64,000 nucleotides of DNA. Source: Acanthosepion esculentum (Eukaryota; Mollusca; Cephalopoda; Sepiida; Sepiidae). Made by a program: the position numbers and the translations under genes. Positions 54,146 to 64,000 of this stretch are shown here, piece after piece (the first letter of the stretch is position 1; every line of letters begins with the position of its first letter). Under the pieces are notes generated by a model. That model made no database searches, was not told where the DNA came from, and was given only the letters and a program-made list of their open reading frames with translations. The stretch spans positions 19,076,685-19,140,684 of the forward strand of contig OZ038496.1 of assembly GCA_964036315.1 (NCBI GenBank), read 5' to 3'.

Positions 54146-55955
54146 TCATGCTGAAGATGAGAAATCACATTTCAAGTCGAAACATCTCTGATGATGTTTA
54201 ACCTTTAGCACTCTGCATTAGTAATATTACTTCCCTTTCCACTGCATTCTTTTTCAAGACCTTTCAATTGCAGTATCCCTATTGATAATTTCACTCAAAG
54301 TTGTTATCTGTTGTCATAGCAGGATATGACTACACAACTATGAAATTCAAACACAACATTGTTAGGGATCAGATTCACTTTCAGTGGTAGGATAAACTTT
54401 TGTACAGCAAATGAAGTAACATACAGAGGTTTATGAGTCTCCATTCTCTGTGAACTTGAAATATTCAGCTTACCTAGTGTAAACTAGCTCACAGCCAAAA
54501 ATATGGAGCTTAAGGGGTTAAGCCTGTTCCTCTTCCTTTGAGCAACATCAAGAACAAATGCTTTATTAAAAGCATTTTAATGACAGTTGATTAGACACCA
54601 TTAGATAACAAAAAAAATCTTAATCCTAAGTTTTTTTCAAATGTTAAGCAAATTTTACTTCCTGAAGATGATTTATCTTTTCTTTCAAAACTGCAGAAAT
54701 TTATTTCTGCTTTTTCTTTTCACTTTTCAAATTGTTTTAATGATCTTTTCAAAAGCAGAAAAGTTTATCTCTGAAAAAGACAACACAAAAATTTTAAAGA
54801 GAGTCACTCCACAGTCTGAATTATATAATACTGTCAGTGACAGAACATTAACAAAAGAAAAAATATATCCATTCCAAAATTAATTCTCTTTTCAGAATGA
54901 ACTGATTTTGAATTCTTCCTTTTTACTTATATTTCCATTACTTTTCATATTAATGCCAGCAGGGTTGACTGGCAATACATGGGCAGAATTGTTTTAAAAA
55001 ATTAACTTTCCCTGCATTGATAAAAATCTATAATCCGATCTACTTGTTTGTATGATCATTATGCTTTTCTACCTAAGATAAGAGTGTAGTATCTGCTTGA
55101 TCTCTTCAAACTGGAATCAGTTACATTTTCAGACCAAAAATCTATACTATTATCATTCTGCTATTTGTATGCATGATCTTTATGCTTTTCTACCTAGGAT
55201 CAGAGTGTAGTATCTGTCTGATTCCTAGTACTTCTGAGCTGAAATCACTTATACCAAAAGTCATCTCCCTTGAGAATTTAAATCATTCAAGATGACCATG
55301 AATGCAGACTCCACAGTATTATAATTAAATGGCAAATTTCAATAGTATTATGCTAACATAGATCTTGCCATTATGTGCCAATTTTGCTCTTTTGCAGGAA
55401 TTGGTACATTATAATAGAGAAAATTATTTGCAATCAAATAAATAAGTAATAAAAATGCTCTATAGTTAGTATTACTATATCTGGATTTATAAACCTTGAA
55501 TACTTACATCATTATAATATTATTTATGGTGGTGAGCATGAAAAAACAACTGACATTATTATTGTTAACTTTCAAATCGCTTTCTTCTTCAAGTTAGTGC
55601 TTTTTAATGTTATTGCACATATCCCCACACATGAAATAACATTTGTGTTTTAAATTTCAAAATCAGTTTGTGGATGTGGGAAAAAAACCATACCCCATGA
55701 AAAAACAATCAAATCTCTCTATTTTAGTTTTGAAAAGTCTTTAGCCTGGAGCCTCTAAAAACAAAGTTGTGAATCTAAAAATTAGTTGATACACTTGCTT
55801 CAAAAGGATCCACTTGCTACTGGCAACTTCAAAGGAACTACAGCCAAATGTCTATTTTGTCAACATGCTAACACCAAGGACACTAGCTGAAGGTTTAACT
55901 TATGACTTTCCCTCTTGCATACACATACAAACCTTTTATTTGAACTCCAACATTT
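54145..55955. other. AT-rich spacer with one tandem duplication
   Basis: 55047-55225 contains two units about 121 bp apart, each with 'atgcttttctacct' and 'gagtgtagtatctg'. The 80-codon frame 54641-54883 is Phe/Leu/Lys-rich with no domain. A possible SINE-C tail lies at 55955-56015. Confidence 0.6.
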
Positions 55956-56134
55956 GAACACCTGAAGAAGTTTGCAGACTACAGTACCTGACAATCACAA
56001 TGAGGATATAATCCAAGCAAATCAGTCAATACTAATGATAATTCCTTAACTTAAAAATTAAGACAAAAAATCTTTTCTACTAACTTTTTTGGTTCTATCT
56101 CTCAAGAAAGAATTTTAATGTATCACAAATTTTA

Positions 56135-56750
56135 CACTTTTGCATCAAGGGCCCGGTGTATTCTGTCCCTGTCATTTGTCCATAGCGACCAGCCTAAAAG
56201 AGTAAGGTTTGTATTCTTTCTTTTTATGTGCCATGTCCTTTCAGGACGCATGCGATCATGGCTCTCCATCTCTCTCTACCCCTTGCAGCTCTTAAGTTCC
56301 TTCCCTCCGCAATTTTCCCCAGACCTTATTCTGTCATACACTTGCTTAAGTCCTCCAGGTATGTCGCACATTGTTTTCACTTGTCTCTCTTTCTTTCTAT
56401 TCAACCTTTGAGTATCAGTTTCTCTAGGCCTTCCTTCCTCATTACATGTCCCAGAAACTTCAGCTGCCTCTTCCTGATGTTAAGTATAAGCCTCCTCCTT
56501 GTTTGCATCCTCTCTAAGACTTCGTCATTGCTCACACACTCGGTCCATGATATCCTTTCTGTGGAACTATATCGCTGTTGCCTTGAGTCTCTTCTTCATC
56601 TTTAAGGAACTCGTCCAGCATTTGCTGCCATAAAGAAGGACAGATGTCACATAACAGCTCAGTATACTTTTCTTTGTTACCAAAGAAATTCTCCTGTGTC
56701 ACAATATTCTGCATAGCTTTTGGAATGCGTCCTTGGCCATTTTGGTTTCC
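56135..56750 (-). mobile_element. LINE-B 3' region, comparatively well preserved
   Basis: Starts at the 3' end block 'ttttgcatcaagggcc' (complement of the LINE tail) and covers 'cgatcatggctctccatctc', 'ctccaggtatgtcgcac', and the antisense of a TKEKYTELLCDICPSL-like frame (56714-56532). It closely resembles 60711-61063, so both belong to one subfamily. Confidence 0.82.
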
Positions 56751-56759
56751 CTGATAAAA

Positions 56760-57225
56760 TAAAATAGAGATTCAAGCCTGGTTCCTGTGAAAGACACAAT
56801 TTTTCTTTAGTAGTCTAGGCTGGTTGTTTTTAATTTCCCTGCTTAAGAAAATAGAAAACAGAGATAGCAACTAAAGCTCACTAAAAAATGATGTTTTTAG
56901 TAATAAGAAAGCACATAAGGCAAAAAATATTTTTTAAATTATAATTATTTAGTTTGAAATAATACAAGAATATTGACAATTACTCATCTCCGAGATCAAA
57001 TACTAAATTATGAAAAGTGGTACGAACCTACCATCATAACCAAATATCAAAAACTATCTAACATTGGATATAAAAAGAATATTTTGACAAGTGGTGTAAG
57101 TGTAATCGAAAGAAAGTATTGGGAAATGAGTATGTGAAACTCCTTTTTGACTTTACAAGTCAGACTAAAGTGAAGGAGTTATTGAACATTTATTATTATT
57201 ATTATTTCGTTTGATTTCTGTTGTA
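56760..57225. other. AT-rich spacer
   Basis: Nothing recognised; an (ATT)n tract at 57185-57206. Confidence 0.55.
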
Positions 57226-57231
57226 CACACA

Positions 57232-57545
57232 TTTCCTTCCAGGTCCCAACCATAGACCTAAGTTCAGAAATGGCTTCATGTTATTTTCCACTTATCATTT
57301 TTGTAAAAAAAAATCACATACATTTTATATAAAGCTCTTCATAATGTGTGAGCTGTATTTGTGAGTACAATATTTTGTATTTCTTTAAGGCATGGGATAT
57401 AAGGAATCCCTTCAATGAGTCTATCGAAACCTTTTCCAGTCAATCTGAGCACTCCAACTACAATTCGAATTATTGATATTCTCCTGTGCCACATTTTTTA
57501 GAGTTATTATTATTATTATTATTAATTTGATTATTATTATTAATT
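57232..57545. repeat. Dispersed repeat, second copy, rearranged
   Basis: 57232-57290 is the complement of 19130-19185 ('ggtcccaacca' and 'aatggcttcatg'). 57395-57475 is in the same orientation as 18979-19060 ('cttcaatgagtctatcgaaa'). (ATT)n follows at 57500-57545. Confidence 0.6.
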
Positions 57546-57689
57546 TTGTCTTTTTTTTCTTTTTTACAGGTAAGTGCTGTCGTAGTGCTATTAATAAATG
57601 AAACATGTAAGTAAGACTTTCAGTTTTTTTGTCTGCAATAATGGATCTGTTGTTAACTATAGCCAGAAGGATAAATTAATATATAGAGC

Positions 57690-57853
57690 CAGTGGTGTGC
57701 AGTGGTTTGGTGATGCCTGGGGCCAACACCTTGATTGTATGCCCCTAAGATTCAAGTCGGGTCTTCTTTTTATTTCACTCTTTCATTGGATGCCCTCCTG
57801 ATATGGATGCCTGAGGCTGTTGCACCATCTACCCTCTTTTCTGCACACTACTG
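57690..57853. mobile_element. hAT-like MITE, 164 bp
   Basis: Ends 'cagtggtgtgcag' and complemented 'cagtagtgtgcag'. It shares 'cctggggccaac' and 'attggatgccctcc' with 29828-30099 but is internally shorter. Flanks tatagagc and tacagggg agree at 5 of 8. Confidence 0.7.
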
Positions 57854-58187
57854 TACAGGGGCAACCAAAAGAAATTTTTACTAAAAGGCTGTAAGTATTT
57901 GACAATGTATTTTCAAGATTAGTATCTATGGCCATTCAGGATTGTAATGCAATTTGTTGTATTCCCATGAAGACAATACAAAAGAAGATACTGACCTGAA
58001 TGAAACATGATACTGAAGATAACACATGCAAAAGTTATGAGCCATTTCACTTGCTTCAAGATTAACATAATCCCAGTTTACAGTACACATGTACATTTCC
58101 CATGTTGAATTATCAAATACAGGTTGCGTAAAGTGCGGAATCTTCAATTTCTTTTTCATCTTCTCTCCTCTTTGATTTTAAGTTTCA

Positions 58188-58363
58188 AAATGGGACAAAT
58201 GAATTTGGGGAAGATGGAAAGTATTGAAATCTCACAAAGAAGGAGTCAATGTGCAATCACTAAGGAATTTGGAATATCAAGACATGTTGTCCAAGTCACC
58301 CAGAAGAAGCATGCTGATGCTAGGAGTGTTTTAGATATACGAAAAAGACTAGTAGACGTTTGA
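58188..58363 (+). pseudogene. Possible Tc1/mariner transposase N-terminal (HTH) fragment
   Basis: The frame (58124-58363) contains MGQMNLGKMESIEISQRRSQ, then AITKEFGISRHVVQVTQKKH. The latter resembles the recognition part of a Tc1-type helix-turn-helix (ISKEFGISRxTVxxI). No DDE domain follows, and the frame stops at 58363. The assignment rests on one motif. Confidence 0.45.
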
Positions 58364-58369
58364 AATTAG

Positions 58370-59160
58370 ACACAGGATGTTTTCCATTTGAGAATAACCT
58401 GTACAAAATACCTTTCCCCTTTTTTTCATGAGATTATTTGTTGCTTATATGTGTATTCCCTGATAAATTCCATATCAATATATGGTGTGAAATAAATTGG
58501 CTTTCTTTTCATGATTCATGACAGCTACTTACTTATGTATACACTTGTCCTTTGATTTTGCTATCCATGACACATTTTGCTCATGTCACATTAATGAATA
58601 TATTACAAATAGCTGAAGTACTCATCTATGCCTGGTAAGAGGTAAAGACTTAGATCAAAGCTGGTTATAATGACTGTCAAATAATTCCTTTTTATTATAA
58701 TGATGATAAATAGAGTTAAGTCATGCAAATTGCTGAATATAGATTTTCTGAAGAATAGTCCTAAATAAGTTATAATACTAAGATAAAAATTGTGGGATAT
58801 AGAACTAACAAACTTCTAGTTTACAATATAATCTGTTGCCATTATTCAGGTGTATCAAGGTTCATTTTTAGCAACATTTATCATGTACAGTAATAAAAAG
58901 ATGCTTAAAGAAAAAATATAATAAATTTTATTTGTTCCTTGTAGGTTTCCAATAAAATATTCTATGAAAAGTTGAATATATAATAAGGGGTGAAAATTCT
59001 GTAAAACTGCTTTTCCAAAGCATGAAATATTTTTTTTATCTAAATATTCAGTCATAAGAGAAAGTAAAATATTATGCCAAACACTTTAAAAATTGTACAA
59101 TAAACATTTTCCCATCATAAACAAAAATAAATTAAGTTAAAACCTTCTTCTGGGCCCAAT
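58370..59160. other. AT-rich spacer
   Basis: No gene recognised. The minus 66-codon frame at 59055-58855 is unsupported. (TA)n/(TATG)n begins at 59162. Confidence 0.55.
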
Positions 59161-59164
59161 AATA

Positions 59165-59195
<31 letters not shown>

Positions 59196-59539
59196 GTGTA
59201 TGTAAACATTGCAGGTTAATAATAATTATTACCAAATAATATATACATATAGATACAGTCAATGACAAAATTATTTGTACACCCAATTTTGAATATTTTT
59301 ATCAATTTCTCAGAATCTCATGGCCATATGATGTCAGATTTTTTATATGTTAATAAGCACAAAAAAAGGAATACCAAACTCAGTTTTCAGAATGATTGGT
59401 TAAATACAACAAATTTGACAGGTGAATTATACAAAATAGGAAAAGACAAAATTATTCATACAGTATGGAAAATAGAAAAAAATTGAACAATTTTCACAAT
59501 ATTAATAGTCAATATCATAACCTTTCACCTTTATAACTT

Positions 59540-60485
59540 GCAATCATTTTCTAAAGTTTTTGATTAGAATTGAACAAATCTTTTCTGGGGTTTTCTTTAA
59601 TTCTTCAATGGTTACACATTCTAATTCCTGAAGGTTTTTTGGTGACTGATGATTTATTTAAACTTTCAAATCTTCCCATAGATTTTCAATAGGATTCAAG
59701 TCAGGACTCATTGAAAGCCATGGCAGAACTGTAATCTTCTTTTTCTGAAGCCATGCAGTCACTAATTTAGACAAGTTTGGAATCATTATCTTGCTGGAAA
59801 GTAAATCGCCAACATAGATGAAGATTTTGATATAGTCTGCAGATTTCATTATTACTCTTATTGCAATTAATTGTTTAGTCCACCCTGAGCTAAAACAACC
59901 CCAAAACATTATTGAACCACCTCCATGTTTTAATGTTGCCACTGTGTTCTTTGTGAGGAAAGCCTCACCTTTCTTGTGCCAAATCTTCTGTACATCATTA
60001 TGTCTAAAAAGCTCAATTTTTGTTTCATCACTCCGTAGTATTTCTTCCCAAAAGCAATTTTCTTTGTCCAAGAACGTTTTGGAAAAATTCAACTGAGCAA
60101 CAATGTGACATGGTTTGTGAAGAGGGGTTCATCGTGGTCAGTTTCCATACAACTCATTTCTGTTTAAACATTGTATTTTTCGAGTACTTATACTGATACC
60201 CACCATACCCAAACTTTTGGCAATGCTTTTCAAAACAACACTTGGGTTTATATTAACCTCGCAACACAGTTTTCGTGCAGTTCTCAGTGACAATTTGGGT
60301 AAATTCACCCAAGTAAATTCTCTGTCATGCCAAACTGTTTAAACTTCTTTATAATGGATTGTACCATAGATCTAGGGATAACTAATCAGTTTGAAATAGT
60401 GCTGTAACTATTTCTTGACTTGTGGAAGTCAATAATTCTCTGTCTCAAGTCAACACTAAGCTCCTTTGTCTTACCTATCCTAATG
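59540..60485 (-). pseudogene. Tc1 transposase, frameshifted
   Basis: The N-terminus near 60485 reads IGKTKELSVDLRQRIIDFHK, the start of the paired-like DNA-binding domain, but it is out of frame with the rest. The main frame 60092-59658 (144 aa) contains SDETKIELF (first catalytic Asp), KHGGGSIMFWGCFS, and SPDLNPIENLWEDLK (third catalytic residue, Glu, of a DD34E triad). The second Asp block, encoded as QQDND, lies near 59790 in a neighbouring frame, so a frameshift removes it from the main frame. Several stops interrupt the N-terminal half. It is not active. Confidence 0.92.
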
Positions 60486-60710
60486 TTAACGTAAGAATAA
60501 CAATGGTGACACTCTATGCACCACGTGCTGTTCTTTGCCAGAATTATCACAAATATTCTACTGAATAAATAGTCAAGAGTTATTTATGTAAATTACTTAC
60601 ACAAATCAATCCATTTAAAATAATATTTTCTACTGTACGGATAATTTTCTTTTCCTATTTTGCATAATTCACTTGTCCAGTTTATTGCATTTTATATTCC
60701 TTTTTTCATG

Positions 60711-61063
60711 CTTATTACACTTTTGCATCAAGGGCCGGTGTGTTCTGTCCCTGTCATTTGTCCACAGCGACCAGCCTAAAAGAGTAAGGTTTGTATTCTT
60801 TCTTTTTATGTGCCATGTCCTTTCAGGACGTAGGCGATTATGGCTCTCCATCTCCCTCTACCCCTTGCAGCTCTTAACAAGTTCCTTCCCTCTGCCATTT
60901 CTCCCAGACCACATTCTGTCATCCACTTGCTTAAGTCCTCCAGGTATGTCACACATTGTTTTCCCTTGTCTCTCTTTCCCTCTATTCAACCCATGAGTAT
61001 CAGATTCTCCAGGCCCTCCTTCCTCATTATGTGCCCCAGAAACTTCAGCTGACTTCAATTGAG
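60711..61063 (-). mobile_element. LINE-B 3' fragment inserted in the Tc1 element, 20-bp TSD
   Basis: A 353-bp, 5'-truncated LINE-B tail. The flanks 60690-60710 and 61064-61083 are the same 20-21-bp sequence (core 'ttttatattcctttttcatg'), differing by one T in a T run. The minus frame 61082-60858 carries the GGPGESDTHGLN-like piece. Confidence 0.9.
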
Positions 61064-61249
61064 TTTTATATTCCTTTTTCATGATTCATGTTAATCATAT
61101 AAAAACCTGGCACCATACGAGCATTAGATTCTGAGAAATGGATAAAAATATTCAAAATTGATGGGTGTATGAATAATTTCATCATTGACTGTATCTCTAT
61201 GTATATATTATTTGGTAATAATTATTATTAACCTGCAATGTTTATTTAA

Positions 61250-61890
61250 CTAACTTCTAACTTGTGTTTTGCTTTATGGAATTCCTATCAATTCCAAATC
61301 ACTTCACTTTGGTAATGTTTTTCTACATCAATGTCAAAACTTACAATAAATATCTTCCACCACTCCTGCAAAAATAAGAAGTAAAATAAAACAAATTAAA
61401 TTAAATTAATAACACAATTAAAAGCAAGTCAGATGTTTTATTTTTATGTAATTACAGCTTCAGGCTTGTGATTGCTGAAAAATGAGTTACCTCAGACCAT
61501 CACTCTCTGTAAAAGCAGGCAGTCACAAGAAATAGGAGGAGGCAGTCACCCAAGGAATAGGAGGAGGCACACATGCAATTTAAATTTCTGATTTTATATA
61601 AAACACATTTTACTTTTGATTTTTTTTTTTAATAGTTTTGGATTATTTTTCCTAAGTAAACTTTAATGGATGGCATTAAGTAATAATAACTGAAATATAA
61701 TTAAGTTTCAAGTTTCAGGTTATTGCAACACAATACAAAATCAGTGAACTAAGTTGGAACACTTTTTAGCCATGTGAAGACACTTTAAGAGAAAGTTACT
61801 CTGTCTGAAGAAGAAAAAATAGGTATTTCAAAGGATATTGTGACACTAAAATCTAAAAGGACATTGGAATAGAAAAAATGCCTTCTAAAA
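61250..61890. other. AT-rich spacer
   Basis: A short 'aggaggcagtcac' / 'aggaggcacacat' tandem (about 61535-61575). No gene recognised. Confidence 0.55.
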
Positions 61891-61894
61891 CCTT

Positions 61895-62290
61895 ATCATA
61901 AAGAAATAAGAAAATTTTATTAGAAACAAAGATAAATATATTGACCTTCTATATAAAACAAAGATAAATATATTGAACTGCTATATAATATAAATTCTCC
62001 AAGATGGCAGTGAATGTTGGACAATTTACTCATAAATGTAGAAGCTTGAGGTATCAGAAATGTGGTTTTACAGAAGGATTCTGAGACTACAATGGATGAA
62101 ACATATGAGCAATGAGGAAGTTTTTAGTAAGATGGAAGCAAAAAGGTTACAAAAGAGACAACTGAAATTTATGGGACACATAATGAAGAAAGAAGCCTTG
62201 GAGATTTTGATACTCACAGGTTATCTTGAAGGCAAAGTGGGCAGAAGAAAACAGTGAATAACCTACTCCACCTTTTGTAAATGGTTGGCA
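61895..62290 (+). mobile_element. LINE-B 3' region, plus strand
   Basis: The frame 62060-62257 encodes MWFYRRILRLQWMKHMSNEE, then KRQLKFMGHIMKKEALEILILTG and EGKVGRRKQ. This is the best-preserved version of the LINE-B C-terminal region here. Upstream 'gatggcagtgaatgttgga' matches the SECW region in decayed form. It ends against LINE-A at 62295. Confidence 0.85.
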
Positions 62291-62294
62291 AAAC

Positions 62295-62450
62295 CATTTA
62301 TCTTCTGTCTTCTTAATTTATGATCTTTTATTGATCTCTATCCTAAATGATACATTATTTTTCTCATCTTCTTTCACACTCAGTAACCCCATGCAGCTTA
62401 GTAGCTTTATTGCCTTGTTTGGGGTAAAATGATTAAAAAGAAAACTTTTA
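62295..62450 (+). mobile_element. LINE-A 3' terminal fragment
   Basis: 'ttatcttctgtcttcttaat' and the signature 'attgccttgtttggggtaaa' with 'atgattaaaaag'. It directly follows LINE-B. Confidence 0.75.
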
Positions 62451-62454
62451 TAGA

Positions 62455-63280
62455 TCCATATATAAGAAATATTTCAAATGATATGAACTGACTGAAGTGA
62501 ATAGTCAAGACAACTTATTCATAGAACACTAAGCAATTATCTGCATAGGTGATAAATGTCAATAGCGGTAGAGGTAAAATGATTTACATAGAATGCTAAA
62601 TGTAACCATTTCTATTTTTAACATCTGTGAAAATTATTATGTTTGTAGTAACAGAAATGGAAGAAAAATATTAGGTAAAATGTACTTACTTGAGTCATGG
62701 ATAGCAAGATCAAAGGACAGGCCTTTCTATAGATTAATAAAAAGTGTATGCATGACCAAGTAAGTACATTAAATGAAAGAAACTTTGAAATGCATATATG
62801 CAGATGATGTTGAACCAGATCAGAAAATTTGAAAAAAATAGAATCATTTTAAATCTTCATCAGTATATAAAATAAATGCACAGAGAAAGAAACAGCAAAT
62901 TTAAAGATGGAGACAAACAAATCTAAGCACTTTGAAAATCTGAAAGTCTGAAACCTAAAAATAACATAAGACAAGAAACATTACAAAAAATCAGATCATT
63001 ATTAATGGTGTGAGTCGGACCAAAGATGTCAAACTATTAAATTTACATTTAATTAAAAATAATTATTTTCAAGTTGATTCAATACAATTAATGCAAAGGA
63101 TATGAAGTGACTGAAGTGAATAGTAAAGACAATTTATTCATAGAACTGTAAACACTTACCTGCATAAAAGGTAAATATCAATAAGGGTAGCAGTAAAAAT
63201 AATTAGAATGATAATAGTAATTAATAACTAACAAAATGCAATACACCATTTATAAAGCCCTTTTTGTTACAGACACAAAA
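62455..63280. other. AT-rich spacer
   Basis: 'tgaagtgaatagt' with 'aagacaa' followed by 'ttattcatagaac' occurs at 62495 and 63112, a diverged direct repeat of about 130 bp. No gene recognised. Confidence 0.55.

Positions 63281-63283
<3 letters not shown>

Positions 63284-63344
<61 letters not shown>
63284..63344. repeat. (TA)n microsatellite
   Basis: About 60 bp of TA. Confidence 0.96.
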
Positions 63345-63346
<2 letters not shown>

Positions 63347-63410
63347 CAAAGAGGATAGAATCCAGGTAGAACTCAATGTCCAGGACAGAGTAATAATATA
63401 ATAAAAAAGC

Positions 63411-63567
63411 TCAAACACTAATATTCCATGGTTATAATTTATTACATTGGAATCGTAATCATGATCCAATTCATCAGACCTACAAATTCAAAATTCAGTT
63501 TGGAATGAAAGTGAACAAAAAAAGAGAAAAACTATCCTTGCCTGTTGTTTTTATTAAAATGATTATC

Positions 63568-63614
<47 letters not shown>

Positions 63615-63704
63615 GGTTCAAACACTAATATTCCATGGTTATAATTTATTACATTGGAATCGTAATCATGATCCAATTCATCAGACCTACAAATTCAAAA
63701 TTCA
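63411..63704 (+). repeat. 87-bp perfect direct repeat pair
   Basis: 63411-63497 and 63618-63704 are identical, starting 'tcaaacactaatattccatg' and ending 'caaattcaaaattca'. They lie 207 bp apart, with (CA)n (63571-63600) and (TA)n between them. Confidence 0.97.
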
Positions 63705-63919
63705 AATTATAAACAGAGCATTTACTTAAATACTTGTATCTATAAAAAGAATGTTAAACATAAAAATGTCTTTAAATAATTGTCGGACTTTTTCTATTTC
63801 ATAATGTGTGACGTCATTTGTTTACATTTGATACGCCATGAGCAGATATGAATGTACGTGAGAGATTCATGGAAAATTGAAGTTTATAAGCAGTAAATTC
63901 GACCTTGCCAACCGAACGA

Positions 63920-64000
63920 TCCTCAGTGGCCAAATCAGTTAAGGCACGTCAGGCTATATGACTGTTCTGTATAGGACACAGGTTCGAATCCTGTCGGAGG
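63920..64000 (+). pseudogene. tRNA-like sequence cut by the window edge (SINE-E head or tRNA)
   Basis: Has 'tcctcagtggccaaatcag' (A-box-like), a perfect T arm 'acagg-ttcgaat-cctgt', and a 3' 'ggagg' that pairs with the 5' 'tcctc'. The anticodon arm is weak and the region between A and B boxes is long, as in the related 21011-21092. Probably a SINE head. A true tRNA cannot be excluded because the sequence ends at the last acceptor bases. Confidence 0.6.

Larger units (their letters stand above)
59256..61191 (-). mobile_element. Tc1-like transposon, complete but inactive
   Basis: Terminal inverted repeats: left 'cagtcaatgacaaaattatt' (59256) and the complement at the right end (61191), extending about 85 bp inward with mismatches. 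TA flanks both ends (59254-59255 and 61192-61193). CAGT..ACAAAATTATT termini with a TA target are classic for Tc1. The transposase is on the minus strand. A LINE-B fragment (60711-61063) lies between the transposase start and the right end. Confidence 0.92.
59203..61243. repeat. Palindrome arms flanking the Tc1 element
   Basis: The 51-bp arm 59203-59253 ('taaacattgcaggtt' outward end) is the inverted copy of 61194-61243, with about one local mismatch cluster near the centre. Both arms meet the TA at the Tc1 ends, so without Tc1 they would form a continuous palindrome of roughly 104 bp. Confidence 0.88.

Noticed and set aside
57421..57606. Minus-strand frame near an (ATT)n tract
   Set aside because: Ile/Lys run derived from the microsatellite.
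63809..63816. TGACGTCA (CRE-like) site upstream of the tRNA-like sequence
   Set aside because: A single 8-bp match in intergenic DNA with no adjacent gene cannot be called a promoter.

Overview
The window is AT-rich, repeat-saturated eukaryotic DNA. I found no intact host protein-coding gene, rRNA gene or convincing functional tRNA gene. Almost every recognisable block is a transposable element, a fragment of one, or simple-sequence DNA. The mix is jockey/CR1-like LINE 3' ends, an endonuclease-RT LINE with an 'LLYGSECWAISS' C-terminus, many tRNA-headed SINEs, Tc1/mariner, Tigger-like and hAT-like DNA elements, and (TA)n, (ATT)n and (TATG)n microsatellites. It looks most like a cephalopod mollusc, probably an octopus. 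That assignment is inference from remembered repeat and protein character; no search was possible.

Layout. 0-2.4 kb: a jockey-like LINE tail, then a decayed Ty3/Gypsy integrase on the minus strand. 3.2-7.8 kb: SINEs, a 133-141 bp tandem duplication, and a 977-bp solo LTR (5008-5984) with a 4-bp target-site duplication (TSD) inside an older dispersed repeat. 8-10 kb: the best-preserved jockey-like reverse transcriptase (YADDT), a 160-bp near-perfect palindrome and a full-length tRNA-derived SINE. 10-24 kb: AT-rich background with scattered SINEs, an unnamed dispersed repeat and a long inverted repeat (22.68-22.92 kb). 24-25.2 kb: two adjacent hAT-like elements, the second holding an 80-bp MADE1-like mini-mariner. 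25.4-28.5 kb: several same-strand tails of the endonuclease-RT LINE. 28.5-29.2 and 37.8-39.3 kb: polypyrimidine tracts. 32.5-34.3 kb: a SINE inside a LINE, a second SINE inside another LINE, and a Tigger-like MITE. 36.5-37 kb: a 5S rRNA-derived sequence fused to a tRNA-type SINE. 39.3-40.1 kb: one SINE family in alternating orientations. 42.3-45.2 kb: LINE tails in older repeats. 46.9-47.95 kb: a 33-bp minisatellite organised in higher-order repeats. 48.7-52.1 kb: decayed ~110-bp and ~640-bp tandem repeats interrupted by SINE, LINE and hAT-like insertions. 52.7-53.87 kb: an unidentified GC-richer, Ser/Thr-codon-rich segment lying inside a split SINE. 59.2-61.25 kb: a Tc1 element that entered the exact centre of a palindrome and was later hit by a LINE. 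63.4-64 kb: an 87-bp perfect direct repeat and a tRNA-like sequence cut by the window edge.

The strongest overall signal is nested insertion. In several places the older host repeat has an uninterrupted paralogue elsewhere in the same window, so the insertion point and TSD can be read without outside data. The least familiar items are the 5S-tRNA composite SINE, the higher-order minisatellite, the Tc1-in-palindrome nest and the segment at 52.7-53.87 kb.
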